A stretch of 64,000 nt of DNA. It comes from Corynebacterium sputi DSM 45148. GTDB lineage: Bacteria > Actinomycetota > Actinomycetes > Mycobacteriales > Mycobacteriaceae. The DNA lies in assembly GCF_000427865.1 (NCBI RefSeq), contig NZ_ATYV01000017.1, positions 1 to 64,000 of the forward strand. The letters are read 5' to 3'. The notes beneath the pieces are model-generated. The model made no database searches, had not been told where the DNA came from, and was given only the letters and a program-made list of their open reading frames with translations. The translations under genes were made by a program, and so were the position numbers. Positions 45,448 through 54,093 of the stretch are shown here, in pieces (the first letter of the stretch is position 1; each line of letters starts with the position of its first letter).

Positions 45448-45989
45448 AACTGGCGGCGCTGGTGCTCCTCGACGTAGCTCTCGGAATGCTCCGAGAGCTT
45501 CAACATCGCCGGCACCGCCTTAATCAGCGCGCGGACATCATGGGCCTCCATCGTCGAAACGATGCTCGTGATGATCTCGCCCCAATGCTCGGTGACATGC
45601 TCCAGCATCTCCCGACCACTATCGGAGATGTAAAGATCCTGCGCGCGGCGATCATGAGCGTTGTTCTCACGATTGAGCAACCCGCTGTCCAGAAGACGAC
45701 GAACCGTCGCCGACACATTGGACGGACGCAAGAAACGCATCCGAGCGATATCGGAAACGCCACACCCGGGGTGCAGTGCAACAAAGTGCAGCACCTCCAT
45801 CTCCGACTGCGAGATGTCTAGGCGCTGGTTCGGACGCTCCCCCAAACGGCGAGTTGCCGCGAGAAAGTCGTACAGTCCCGCGGCGATCCGCCGGACATCT
45901 CCCTGCGTCGTCGGATCGAGACTGATCCTCTTCGCGGCAGGGTCGAGGCCGGTTGTGGATCGGTTCCGGGACGTGTTTACGGAAACCAT
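45438..45989 (-). CDS. MarR-family transcriptional regulator
   Basis: A 183-residue winged-helix regulator: LDISQSEMEVLHFVALHPGC, the recognition region VSDIARMRFLRPSNVSATVRRL and the wing NAHDRRAQDLYISDSGREML. It is divergent from a Bcr/CflA-type efflux gene with 128 bases between, the usual arrangement for a local repressor of a drug exporter. The direct repeats at 46066-46094 are candidate operators. The start has AGGAAAGG upstream. Confidence 0.87.
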   Translation of the reverse strand: MVSVNTSRNRSTTGLDPAAKRISLDPTTQGDVRRIAAGLYDFLAATRRLGERPNQRLDISQSEMEVLHFVALHPGCGVSDIARMRFLRPSNVSATVRRLLDSGLLNRENNAHDRRAQDLYISDSGREMLEHVTEHWGEIITSIVSTMEAHDVRALIKAVPAMLKLSEHSESYVEEHQRRQLDV

Positions 45990-46065
45990 GCGGTAGCCTT
46001 TCCTCTTCGTGCCGTGTTAGCCGTCAAGCTGGCCCGTCCGCATGCTGCGGCCGGTGGGCGCGTCG

Positions 46066-46094
46066 TATCTATTCATTAAACTTTATCTGTTCAT
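46066..46094. promoter_or_regulatory. Direct-repeat operator candidate between MarR and efflux genes
   Basis: TATCTATTCAT (46066-46076) and TATCTGTTCAT (46084-46094) repeat with an 18-base period in an AT-rich stretch just before the efflux gene. One base differs. Such repeats could bind the MarR protein or include the -10 region. Confidence 0.45.
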
Positions 46095-46117
46095 CGTAGA
46101 AAGTCAGCTATCCGAGA

Positions 46118-47362
46118 ATGCCGGAATCACGGAACTTTATTGAAGGAAAGCACAGAAATCCGCTTCCTCCTGGGATTTTGATCGCACTGTCCCTCGCCAC
46201 GATGGCCGGGCCAATTTCCATCGACACGTACCTTCCCGCGTTTCCGGTGATGGCGGAAGCGCTTGGCGCTACTGATGCACAGATACAGTTCACGCTAACA
46301 GCGTTCATGATCGGCATGGCTGCAGGCCAGTTCTTCATCGGTCCGATCTCCGATGCGGTGGGTCGGCGCAAGCTCCTCATCGCCAGCCAGGGCATCGCCG
46401 CAGTGGCCGCCGTAATCTGTGCGCTAGCACCGGTTGTCGAACTTCTGATGGCCGGACGTTTAGTACAGGGGCTCGCCGGTGGCGCCGGTGTTGTCCTTGC
46501 TCGAGCGGTCGTTGCGGACATGGCGGTGGGCAACTCCGCGGCCAAGGCCTTGTCGTTGATGATGACGATCAATGGCGTCGCCCCGATTTTGGCGCCGGTC
46601 ATCGGCGCGGCCCTGTTGGAGCCGTTCGGCTGGCGCTCAATCTTCTGGTTCATCGCGGCGTTCGACATCATCGCGATGACTGTATTGGCTATAGCGATCC
46701 GTGAGTCGTTGCCGGAGGAACGACGCAGCGCCGGTGGCCTGCGCGGCCTTATTGGTGGCATCGCCTATGTGGTTCGGGTGCCTGGTTATCTCGGGTACGT
46801 GATGGTCTTCTGGTTCGGCTTCGGTGCGATGTTCACCTACATCTCCGGTTCGCCGTTCGTGATCCAGAATCAGCTCGGACTTACCGCTGGGCAGTTCTCG
46901 ATGACCTTCGCCGCAGCATCAGTGATGATCGTGGTCGGCAACCTGCTCAACGTGAAACTGGTGGACCGGTTCGATCCGCGGACGATTCTCGCCGCCTCAC
47001 TCGGGATCGTGATCGTGGCGTCGGTGCTGATCCTGATCGATTCGATGACTCATCCGACCCTTGCAATCATCCTCGCGCTAATCATGCTTTTCATGCTTGG
47101 CATGGGCATGCTGATGGGCAATGCCGCGGCGCTGGCCACCGGAATCGCCCGGGAGCGCGCCGGTGCCGCGTCTGCTCTGCTTGGTGCTGGCCAGTTTATT
47201 GTCGCGGCGATCGTGTCCCCGATGGTCGGACTTGGCTCCGATCCAGCCCGAACGATGGGCGCGGTGATGGTGGTATCCGCAGCCATCGCCGTTGGTGGTT
47301 ATGTCTGGGCTCGAGTCAGCGAACGCCCCAGGCCCTCCGCAGCGCAGGCCCTGGATAACTAG
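46118..47362 (+). CDS. Bcr/CflA-family drug efflux MFS transporter
   Basis: A 414-residue, 12-segment major facilitator. The N-terminal part has GPISIDTYLPAFPVMAEALG, family landmarks for Bcr/CflA, then GQFFIGPISDAVGRRKLL (MFS motif A) and LVQGLAGGAGVVLARAVVAD. It is probably a proton-driven exporter of a drug or metabolite, under control of the divergent MarR gene. The ATG at 46118 lacks a strong ribosome site (a weak GAGAA is near). Confidence 0.87.
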   Translation: MPESRNFIEGKHRNPLPPGILIALSLATMAGPISIDTYLPAFPVMAEALGATDAQIQFTLTAFMIGMAAGQFFIGPISDAVGRRKLLIASQGIAAVAAVICALAPVVELLMAGRLVQGLAGGAGVVLARAVVADMAVGNSAAKALSLMMTINGVAPILAPVIGAALLEPFGWRSIFWFIAAFDIIAMTVLAIAIRESLPEERRSAGGLRGLIGGIAYVVRVPGYLGYVMVFWFGFGAMFTYISGSPFVIQNQLGLTAGQFSMTFAAASVMIVVGNLLNVKLVDRFDPRTILAASLGIVIVASVLILIDSMTHPTLAIILALIMLFMLGMGMLMGNAAALATGIARERAGAASALLGAGQFIVAAIVSPMVGLGSDPARTMGAVMVVSAAIAVGGYVWARVSERPRPSAAQALDN

Positions 47363-47425
47363 CGACACCCCGTCGGTCGAAGGACCGGACGGGGCGCGGA
47401 GGCGGTGGCAGAGCTGAGTTGGCGA

Positions 47426-48223
47426 CTACACGTCGTAGTCGACGATGACCGGAGCATGGTCGGACGCGCCCTTGCCCTTGCGCTCTTCCCGGTCGATGAA
47501 GGCATCGGTGACCGTGGAGGCCAACGCCGGGGTGGCCAACTGGAAGTCGATGCGCATGCCCTCGCGCTTCTGGAAGCGCAGCTTCTGGTAATCCCAGTAG
47601 GTCCACTCGCCCTCGGTGTGGGCGCGAGTGACCTCAGCCCAGCCGGCTGCCTCTAGCGCGCGGAATGCTTCGCGCTCTGGCTCAGTGACGTGGGTCTTGC
47701 CCTCGAATGCGGCCATATCCCAGACGTCCTCGTCCAGCGGTGCGATATTGAAGTCACCGACGTACGCAGCTTTCAGCTCCGGGTCAGCCTCCAGCGATGC
47801 AACACCTGCGGTCCGCAGCGCCTCGAGGAAACGGAGCTTGTATCCGAAGTGCGGGTCGTCGATCTCACGTCCGTTGGGGACATATAGGCTGTGCACACGC
47901 ACACCACCGCACGTAGCGGCGATATGGCGGGCTTCCAGAAGCTGCTCAGCCTCCTGATCCTTGGTGAATCCGGGTTGATCGGCGAAGGATGTTGCGACGT
48001 CCTCCAGCCCGACGCGAGAGGCGATGGCCACGCCATTCCACTGGTTGAGCCCGAAGTGGGCAATCTCGTAGCCCATCTCCTCCAGCTGGGCGCCGGGGAA
48101 CTGGGCATCCTTGCATTTGGTTTCCTGCATTGCCAGGACGTCGATCGAATGACGTTCCAGTACCGCAGCGATGCGGTCGATCCGGGTGCGGGCGGAGTTC
48201 ACGTTCCAGGTGCAGATGCGCAT
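47426..48223 (-). CDS. xth: Exodeoxyribonuclease III / AP endonuclease
   Basis: A base-excision repair nuclease acting at abasic sites and 3' ends. The 265-residue protein has the EEP fold landmarks MRICTWNVNSARTR (1-14), LAMQETKCKD (metal Glu), SLYVPNGRE, VGDFNIAP (catalytic Asp/Asn), RIDFQLA and the terminal GASDHAPVIVD with the catalytic His. Full length; single gene, convergent with the efflux gene. Confidence 0.93.
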   Translation of the reverse strand: MRICTWNVNSARTRIDRIAAVLERHSIDVLAMQETKCKDAQFPGAQLEEMGYEIAHFGLNQWNGVAIASRVGLEDVATSFADQPGFTKDQEAEQLLEARHIAATCGGVRVHSLYVPNGREIDDPHFGYKLRFLEALRTAGVASLEADPELKAAYVGDFNIAPLDEDVWDMAAFEGKTHVTEPEREAFRALEAAGWAEVTRAHTEGEWTYWDYQKLRFQKREGMRIDFQLATPALASTVTDAFIDREERKGKGASDHAPVIVDYDV

Positions 48224-48304
48224 GGGTCACAAATCTACTGGCAAGCACATTTCGCTGCACCGCCGCATCGGAACAATCAGCACTGATCAGCCGTTGTTAC
48301 TGGC

Positions 48305-49105
48305 GTGAGCCCTTACGCTTCCGGAAACCCGCACCAGCCCGGCGACGACCCTCGCTACGGGCCGTTCAACGCTGGGCAGGACCCGGTAAGCCCCTGGCCG
48401 GAGACCTACTGGGAAGGCCGGCAAGCACTGAACCCTTACGCTCAGGAGCCGCGGCGCACCGAGGAAATGCGGCGGCCGCCATCGACCTACGCCCCGCCGG
48501 TGCCGAGTAGTCCCCGCATTACCCCGCAAACTGTCGCGGCAGCCGAACAGCTCGGCTATGACCCGACGGTCGTCAATGCTCCGATCGTTCGTCGATTCTC
48601 TGCGCTGCTGATCGACATGGCGATCTATTTGGTGGCTGTCGCTGGTCTCATCGGTATCTCCGGAATCGCTGGTGGGGCAGAAGGTGCCCTCATCGCTTCG
48701 ATCGTCGCCGGTGTCCTTGGCCCGGTGGGCTTTTACGGTTACCGCTCAGCCGGCGACGCCATCTTCGAGGGCAGCCCCGGCAAGCGCATGCTCGGACTTT
48801 CGATGGGTGGACCGCACAACCTTCCGGTCAGCGGTGGCGCCGGGTTCAAGCGGAACCTGTGGATGCTCACCTCAGTCGTCCCGGTTTTCGGCCTATTCGT
48901 CTCGCTCGGCATGATGATCTGGATTGCTGCCGGCATCAGCAATGATCCGCTCGGCCGTGGTCCGCATGAGCGGTGGGTGGGAACCCGAGTCATCGAGACA
49001 CCGCCGAAGCCGATTAAGCCGGTTGGACAGCCGAAGTCGAGTAAAAAGAAGTCCGTTAAGAACAAGAAGAACAAAGCCATAAAGCGCGGGTCCTCGCGGA
49101 ATTAG
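48305..49105 (+). CDS. RDD-family membrane protein
   Basis: A 266-residue protein. A proline-rich, hydrophilic N-terminus (about 1-90) precedes an RDD-like domain with PIVRRFSALLIDMAIYLVAV (Arg then Asp), a second hydrophobic segment and GSPGKRMLGLSMG, the conserved Gly-Lys loop. The C-terminus is a Lys-rich tail (SKKKSVKNKKNK). RDD proteins have been linked to ion transport in other bacteria, but the role here is unknown. It starts with GTG 48305. Confidence 0.8.
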   Translation: MSPYASGNPHQPGDDPRYGPFNAGQDPVSPWPETYWEGRQALNPYAQEPRRTEEMRRPPSTYAPPVPSSPRITPQTVAAAEQLGYDPTVVNAPIVRRFSALLIDMAIYLVAVAGLIGISGIAGGAEGALIASIVAGVLGPVGFYGYRSAGDAIFEGSPGKRMLGLSMGGPHNLPVSGGAGFKRNLWMLTSVVPVFGLFVSLGMMIWIAAGISNDPLGRGPHERWVGTRVIETPPKPIKPVGQPKSSKKKSVKNKKNKAIKRGSSRN

Positions 49106-49169
49106 CGGTTCAACTGATTGGCGCGCTGTGAGGTGAATGCTGGGAGCGGGCTATTTCTTGCCGGTCAAT

Positions 49170-49188
49170 TTTGGTTAAGCAAACCTTT
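49170..49188. promoter_or_regulatory. DtxR-like iron box before the binding-protein gene
   Basis: TTTGGTTAAGCAAACCTTT matches the DtxR consensus TTAGGTTAGCCTAACCTAA at 13 of 19 positions, keeping the GGTTA and AACC cores. It ends five bases before the GTG start of the substrate-binding protein gene, so a bound repressor would cover the translation start and likely the promoter. Confidence 0.65.
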
Positions 49189-49193
49189 GCCTG

Positions 49194-50141
49194 GTGAAAA
49201 ATAATGGACTCAAAGTTCAGCGGACCGCCCGTGGTGTTGGTTCTCTCGTAATCGCTTCGCTTCTAGTGTTGGGGTGCTCATCCACAGAGGGGTCGGAGAA
49301 TACGGCGCAGGTGGCGGAATCGCGCGAAATTTCGCATGCTCGGGGAGAGACATCCGTGCCTGCGAATGCCGAGAGGATCGTTGTTCTCGAGCCAGTCCAG
49401 CTGGACACGGTAGTGGCCCTTGACAGGATTCCGGTGGGCGCTGCGGTGCTCAACGAAACCCTGGGAGTGCCTGATTACCTCGGTGACGATGCCGGAGATA
49501 TCGCCTCCGTCGGAACAGTGACTGAACCCAATGTTGAAGCGATCGCCGCCCTCGAGCCCGACCTGATCCTCGGCACGGAAAGCCGCCATTCAGAGATCTA
49601 CCAGCAGCTCGAAGCTATCGCTCCGACGGTCTACCTCACCGATCACACCAATCCGTGGCAGGACAGTGTGCGGATGGTAGCGGAGACCTTGGGTGAGACG
49701 GCCAAGGGCGAAGAGGTTCTCCAGAAGTACGACGATCGCTGCAGCGAGGTGGACGAGGCACTGGGCGACGAGCCGCGCACCGCTCAGTTGATTCGACCTC
49801 GTGACGACAGTTTCAGCCTCTATGGTCCGGATTCCTTCGCGGGATCGACTCTCCTGTGTGCAGGTTACGAACTTCCGGAGCGTGACTGGGATGACATTCT
49901 TGTTGATGTTTCCGAGGAAAACCTGGGTTCTGCCGCAGCTGACCTCGTTATGGTGACCTCTGTCGACCCGTCGGATCAAAGCACCATGCCTGAAACAGTG
50001 ACGAGCAGTGTTGAGCGCTCTTCTGACACCGGACAGGTGGAGCTCGTGGATCAGTCCCCATGGATCACGGGCGTGGGGCCGCTCGGAGGTCAGGCCGTGC
50101 TGGATGATCTAGAAGCGATCGGAACCGGCGCAGGGCAATAG
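49194..50141 (+). CDS. Iron-siderophore substrate-binding lipoprotein
   Basis: A 315-residue FepB/FhuD-type binding protein: lipobox LVLGC (about 23-27), the ISHARGETSVPANAERIVVL start typical of this class, LEPDLILGTESRH and a second lobe ending in PWITGVGPLGGQAVLDDL. It sits behind a DtxR-like box and 65 bases before a siderophore-interacting reductase. Notably there is no permease or ATPase gene nearby, so it must share them with another locus. The GTG start was taken because it directly precedes the signal peptide. Confidence 0.85.
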   Translation: MKNNGLKVQRTARGVGSLVIASLLVLGCSSTEGSENTAQVAESREISHARGETSVPANAERIVVLEPVQLDTVVALDRIPVGAAVLNETLGVPDYLGDDAGDIASVGTVTEPNVEAIAALEPDLILGTESRHSEIYQQLEAIAPTVYLTDHTNPWQDSVRMVAETLGETAKGEEVLQKYDDRCSEVDEALGDEPRTAQLIRPRDDSFSLYGPDSFAGSTLLCAGYELPERDWDDILVDVSEENLGSAAADLVMVTSVDPSDQSTMPETVTSSVERSSDTGQVELVDQSPWITGVGPLGGQAVLDDLEAIGTGAGQ

Positions 50142-50205
50142 CTGACCTCTGCGTAATTGTTGTTCGATAACTTGAGCTGCGACAAGCTCGTGACGTGTCG
50201 GTGGT

Positions 50206-51057
50206 GTGAAAGTGAGAAGCGTGAATCGCAGTTCTAGGCCATGGCAGTACCGCGGCTTCCCGGTCACCGTACGGGCCAAGTCTTGCCCCGCCCCGAATTT
50301 TGTGCGGATCACCTTCGCCGGTGAGGAATTGGCGATGTTTGCTCCAGTTGATTCGGACCTACGGATCAAAATCGTTTTCCCGTCTCCTAGCGGGGGATTC
50401 GATGATTTTGGACTTTTGGACGAGCCGACACCGGAGCCTCATGTCTGGAAAAAGCGGCTGCGCCAGATTCCCCCTGACAGAAGGGCGATTCTGCGAACCT
50501 ATACCCCGGCTGCAGTGCGCAATGAGTCAGCTGAAGTTGATGTGGACTTCTATCTTCATGAGCCCTCCGGACCCGCACTTCGATGGGCGAGCATCTGCGA
50601 GGTAGGCGACCAGGTAGTCATTACCGGCCCCGACCTGAGGGCGTGGGCAAACGACTACGGGGTCCACTACAGGCCCCCAGCTTCGATATCGCAGGTGCTA
50701 CTCATTGGTGATGAAACGGCACTACCGGCAATGTCGAACATCATCCGCACAGAATCCGGAAAACCTGGTGTGTCTACGTCGGCGATTGTGGAACTGGCAG
50801 ACGCTGGTTCTGCAGATTTAATCGACCTACCTGAGCCGACGATCATTCTGCGAGGGGAGGATCCCCAGCGGACTCTCGAATCCGAGGTCGGACGGTGGTT
50901 TCTCCGCAACGAGTGGCACCCCGGAGTATTTGTATGGCTCGCGGGAGAAATCCGGGACGTATCTGATCTTCGCCTTCTGATGGAGACACAGTATGGAGTG
51001 CCGGATACCCATATGAGCTACCTGGGGTACTGGAATCGCGAAGGTCGTCCTTCGTAG
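50206..51057 (+). CDS. Siderophore-interacting protein (FAD-dependent ferric reductase)
   Basis: A 283-residue ViuB/YqjH-type flavoprotein that releases iron from ferric siderophores using NAD(P)H. Visible landmarks are RAILRTYTPAAVR (the FAD-binding RxYTxR-like motif), VVITGPDLRAW, LLIGDETALPAMSNII and the C-terminal VWLAGE...YLGYWNREG. It follows the iron-binding protein gene and probably shares its DtxR control. Several GTG codons (50206, 50212, 50221) could start it. Confidence 0.87.
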   Translation: MKVRSVNRSSRPWQYRGFPVTVRAKSCPAPNFVRITFAGEELAMFAPVDSDLRIKIVFPSPSGGFDDFGLLDEPTPEPHVWKKRLRQIPPDRRAILRTYTPAAVRNESAEVDVDFYLHEPSGPALRWASICEVGDQVVITGPDLRAWANDYGVHYRPPASISQVLLIGDETALPAMSNIIRTESGKPGVSTSAIVELADAGSADLIDLPEPTIILRGEDPQRTLESEVGRWFLRNEWHPGVFVWLAGEIRDVSDLRLLMETQYGVPDTHMSYLGYWNREGRPS

Positions 51058-51100
51058 CTAGCCGGTTCACGAGCCGCGTCCCACCAGTCACTTTGACCCC

Positions 51101-51214
51101 GCCCCCTTTTCGTAACCGGCCCCAAACACGGACCCCTCTTCTTTATTCAGGCGATTGTGCAAAATGCCAGGTAGGGGCGTTTTGGGCCGCCGTAGGTGCT
51201 TACGAAAAGGGGGC
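51101..51214. repeat. Perfect 15-base inverted repeat flanking a folded intergenic segment
   Basis: GCCCCCTTTTCGTAA (51101-51115) recurs as its exact complement TTACGAAAAGGGGGC (51200-51214). Between them, a second stem-like pair CAAAATGCC/GGCGTTTTG (about 51157-51187) closes a seven-base loop. The region 51058-51291 carries no convincing gene. The outline (short perfect termini, internal fold, no coding) resembles a MITE-like element or a large terminator shared by convergent genes. Confidence 0.7.
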
Positions 51215-51291
51215 ATAGTGCCTGGTGCGAAAAACGAAAAGAGGGTGCAGTCGATTTGTGGTCCTGCGCCCACCCATCCGCCGGTAGGCGT

Positions 51292-52344
51292 CTAGCCAGT
51301 CCACTCCGCGTAGCGGTGCCGGTGCTGCTCGGCGAAACCGAGCCCTTGGTACATGGCCAGGCCAGGCTCGTTGGTTGCGATGACCTGCAGGTACACCGCG
51401 TCCGCGCCGTGCTGCGCGCCCCAGTGCATCATGTGCAGGCCCAGAGCTGTGCCTAGGCCTTTGCGTCGCCAGTCAGGTGCGACCTCAACAGCGGAGAAAC
51501 CCATCCACGTGCGGCCGTCATCGGAGTCAGTGAGAGTTCCGCGAGTAATAGCAACCGTCTGCCCGTCGACCACCAAGCGCCCGAACGTCATGCGTCCGTC
51601 GATTTTCGTCATGAGCAGCTCCAGCGCCTTGCGCGGAAGGGCCTGGCCACGGAAGTGGTAGAGCGAAAGCCACTCATCATCGGGCTGGTCGAGGGATTGG
51701 AAGGTGGCGTGGATGAGGGAGACGTCGGGAAGCGGAAGGTCTTCCACATCCCGTGTCATGACCACGATCTCGGGCCCTCGGGTCCACCCATCGCCGAGGA
51801 TGAGCTGCTCGGCGGGCTTGCAGAGCCGGTCCGGCACGGCGATGCGCACGGGAAGTTCATGGCGCTCGTAGAACTCGGTGATGTCCTTCAGCGGCACCGG
51901 GGTGGTGCCAGCGGAATGGCCGAGCGGGATCGCTGAATTGGAGCGTTCAGTGATGCCATCGCCGGCGCGCATGAGCCAGCCACCGGCCCACGTGTGCTCG
52001 ATGCCAGGGAACGCCTTGGCGGTGGCAACTTCCACGGCGCGGATGTCCGAGTTTCGCACCGGACGGTCAGGCAACGCCTTAATCACCAACACCTCGTGCT
52101 CGGAAAAGTCCACGACCGGTGCATCCGCCGCAGCACGCTTGCCACCTGGGAGCTGCGGGCGCACCACAAACGGCTCAGTGGAGACGACATGGCCGATCAC
52201 GTCAGTGGCGAGCTGGGAGATTCCCCCAGAGCGCTCTTCCTCGGTCAGGGCACGACGGACCACGACACGTCGGCCGACCTCCACCGGAACTGTGTTCCAG
52301 CGGGCGGCTGAGTACTTGCCTGGGCCTGCCGACCCGTCAGTCAT
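51292..52344 (-). CDS. N-acetylglutamate synthase, CG3035 type (GNAT)
   Basis: A 350-residue protein with a C-terminal GNAT acetyltransferase (about 200-350): [20 protein letters not shown] is the acetyl-CoA loop and [20 protein letters not shown] the following helix. The N-terminal half ([18 protein letters not shown]) matches the architecture of the C. glutamicum CG3035 protein, reported as the first enzyme of arginine synthesis. The ATG at 52342-52344 has a GAGGA site and overlaps the end of def by eight bases; ATGs further upstream also exist. The function is assigned by family and position next to def. Confidence 0.75.
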   Translation of the reverse strand: MTDGSAGPGKYSAARWNTVPVEVGRRVVVRRALTEEERSGGISQLATDVIGHVVSTEPFVVRPQLPGGKRAAADAPVVDFSEHEVLVIKALPDRPVRNSDIRAVEVATAKAFPGIEHTWAGGWLMRAGDGITERSNSAIPLGHSAGTTPVPLKDITEFYERHELPVRIAVPDRLCKPAEQLILGDGWTRGPEIVVMTRDVEDLPLPDVSLIHATFQSLDQPDDEWLSLYHFRGQALPRKALELLMTKIDGRMTFGRLVVDGQTVAITRGTLTDSDDGRTWMGFSAVEVAPDWRRKGLGTALGLHMMHWGAQHGADAVYLQVIATNEPGLAMYQGLGFAEQHRHRYAEWTG

Positions 52345-52930
52345 CCGTGTCATCCTCATGTCCGAACGGATCCGGGTCCACGCCCGGAGTCCACGTCTTG
52401 CCTGCGACGGTCCAACCCGAGCGCTTGATTTCCTTCTTCGCGGCTCGCTTCCAGCGGCCGATCAACGTGTCGGTGTACAGGAATCCGTCGAGATGCCCGA
52501 CCTCATGCTGCATGCAGCGAGCGAGGAAGCCCTCGGCCTCAACGCGCTTTTCCTCACCGTTCTCATCCAGGCCAGTGACCACAGCGGTGGCGGCTCGACC
52601 GGTCGGGAAGCTAAGTCCCGGCACGGAGAGACAACCCTCGTCGTCGTCGCCGCCGTCGTCCGGCATCGTCTGGGGGATCTCGGAGGTCTCCAGCACGGGG
52701 TTGACGAAGCAACCGCGGTGCCACTTTCCCTCGTCATCGGGGCAGTTATAGACAAACAGTCGCTTCCCGACGCCCACCTGATTCGCCGCCAGCCCCACAC
52801 CATGCGCGGCATCCATGGTTTCGAACATGTCCCGGATAAGATCCGCGAGGTCAGAGACAGGTTCGGTGACCGGCTCGGTCGGGTTGTGCAGTACTGGGTC
52901 GCCGGCGATGACGATGGGAAGAATGGCCAT
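52337..52930 (-). CDS. def: Peptide deformylase
   Basis: Removes the formyl group from new proteins. The three motifs are intact: [19 protein letters not shown] (metal Cys) and [11 protein letters not shown] (metal His and catalytic Glu). The 197-residue length includes an acidic C-terminal tail. The ATG at 52928-52930 begins [15 protein letters not shown]; a longer frame upstream has no ribosome site. Translationally overlapped by the N-acetylglutamate synthase gene. Confidence 0.95.
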   Translation of the reverse strand: MAILPIVIAGDPVLHNPTEPVTEPVSDLADLIRDMFETMDAAHGVGLAANQVGVGKRLFVYNCPDDEGKWHRGCFVNPVLETSEIPQTMPDDGGDDDEGCLSVPGLSFPTGRAATAVVTGLDENGEEKRVEAEGFLARCMQHEVGHLDGFLYTDTLIGRWKRAAKKEIKRSGWTVAGKTWTPGVDPDPFGHEDDTDD

Positions 52931-52992
52931 GGGGACAGGGTAGTTCAGGGTGGCTAGAAGTTGAGCCACAGATGCCGGTTATCGTTGCCGCC

Positions 52993-53274
52993 ATGAACGG
53001 TGAGGAAGCGGAACCTCGGATCGAGGGGGATACCGCGGGGATTGATGCGCATCTGGCGTGGCGGATGTTGCAGTTTGAGCGGACCTGGATCACCGACCGG
53101 TCCAGCACTGTCTTCGGGCCCGCAGCGCGGGAAGAGGCGGTGCGCGCTGAGTTCGGGATGGATCCGTTGAGGTACCACCAGGTGTTAAATCGTCTGATCT
53201 CGACTCGTGGGGCTGAGGAGTCCGATCCGGTGACTGTGCACCGCCTGCAGCGACTCCGCGACGGTAATTCTTGA
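52993..53274 (+). CDS. DUF3263 protein
   Basis: A 93-residue small protein with AWRMLQFERTWITDRSST and FGMDPLRYHQVLNRLI, the core of the actinobacterial DUF3263 family, which resembles a helix-turn-helix. The function is unknown. ATG 52993 was preferred over an in-frame start at 52972, which would overlap the divergent def promoter. It forms a cluster with the following LytR_C gene and glutamate-cysteine ligase, as is common in corynebacteria. Confidence 0.82.
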   Translation: MNGEEAEPRIEGDTAGIDAHLAWRMLQFERTWITDRSSTVFGPAAREEAVRAEFGMDPLRYHQVLNRLISTRGAEESDPVTVHRLQRLRDGNS

Positions 53275-53308
53275 ACACCCGGTAAAGCCGGTGTAGCGAG
53301 ACGTTACG

Positions 53309-54055
53309 ATGGGGCACGTGCCCGATCAGAACCTGAACCAGAACCCCGACTCCGGCCGACACCGCGTTGACGGTGACTTCGAGTACTACGAATCGATCGA
53401 GGAATCGACCCCTGGTGGCGCCGCCGCCGGGGCTGCTACTGCTGGAACTGCAACAGCGAGTGGAGATTCCAACGGTCCGATCCCGTTGCGTGGTCTGGCG
53501 ATGGTCCTTATCTTCATTGCGATTCTCCTGGTTGGTTGGGCGTTCTACTCCATGTTCTCTGGCAGTGGTGACGATGCCGCGGCAGGGAACGAGACAGTTG
53601 TGGTTGAGGAAGAGCAGGCTCCGGCGCCCCAGGACCCGGCGCCCGGCGCAGAGGCCCCAGGCAATGATGAAGCACCGCTTCCCGACGAAAACGACACCAA
53701 CAACGCCGACAACGACGCCCCCGCTGAGGCTCCGGAACCGGCTGGCCCGGCACCTGCTGACCGCGGGTCCACGAACGTGCTGGTCCTGAACAACAGCACC
53801 TCTCCGGGATGGGCCGATGAGACCGGTGGTGACCTCGGCCAGCAGGGTTGGGCGAACGTCAATGGCGGAAACCTGGCCCGCGATAACACCGGCATCACCG
53901 CACCGACTGTCTTCTTCGACCCGGGCAATGATGCCCAGCGTGTCGCCGCCGAAGAGATCGCCCGCGACAATGGATGGGTAACGCAGCCTCGCAATGACGT
54001 CCTTAACGACCAGCCGATGGATTCGGTCATCGTCGTCGTCGCCGGCGAGCGCTGA
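53309..54055 (+). CDS. Membrane-anchored LytR_C-domain protein
   Basis: A 248-residue protein: polar N-terminus, one membrane anchor (about 62-83, GLAMVLIFIAILLVGWAFYS), a long Pro/Glu/Ala/Asn linker (about 95-150) and a C-terminal LytR_C domain with TNVLVLNNSTSPGWADETGG and VIVVVAGE. It has no catalytic LCP domain, so a cell-envelope scaffold role is only an inference. The ATG at 53309 or a GTG nine bases later may start it. Confidence 0.82.
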   Translation: MGHVPDQNLNQNPDSGRHRVDGDFEYYESIEESTPGGAAAGAATAGTATASGDSNGPIPLRGLAMVLIFIAILLVGWAFYSMFSGSGDDAAAGNETVVVEEEQAPAPQDPAPGAEAPGNDEAPLPDENDTNNADNDAPAEAPEPAGPAPADRGSTNVLVLNNSTSPGWADETGGDLGQQGWANVNGGNLARDNTGITAPTVFFDPGNDAQRVAAEEIARDNGWVTQPRNDVLNDQPMDSVIVVVAGER

Positions 54056-54093
54056 CCACGCGCCGGGTGTGGCGGATGTGGTGAAATAGGACA

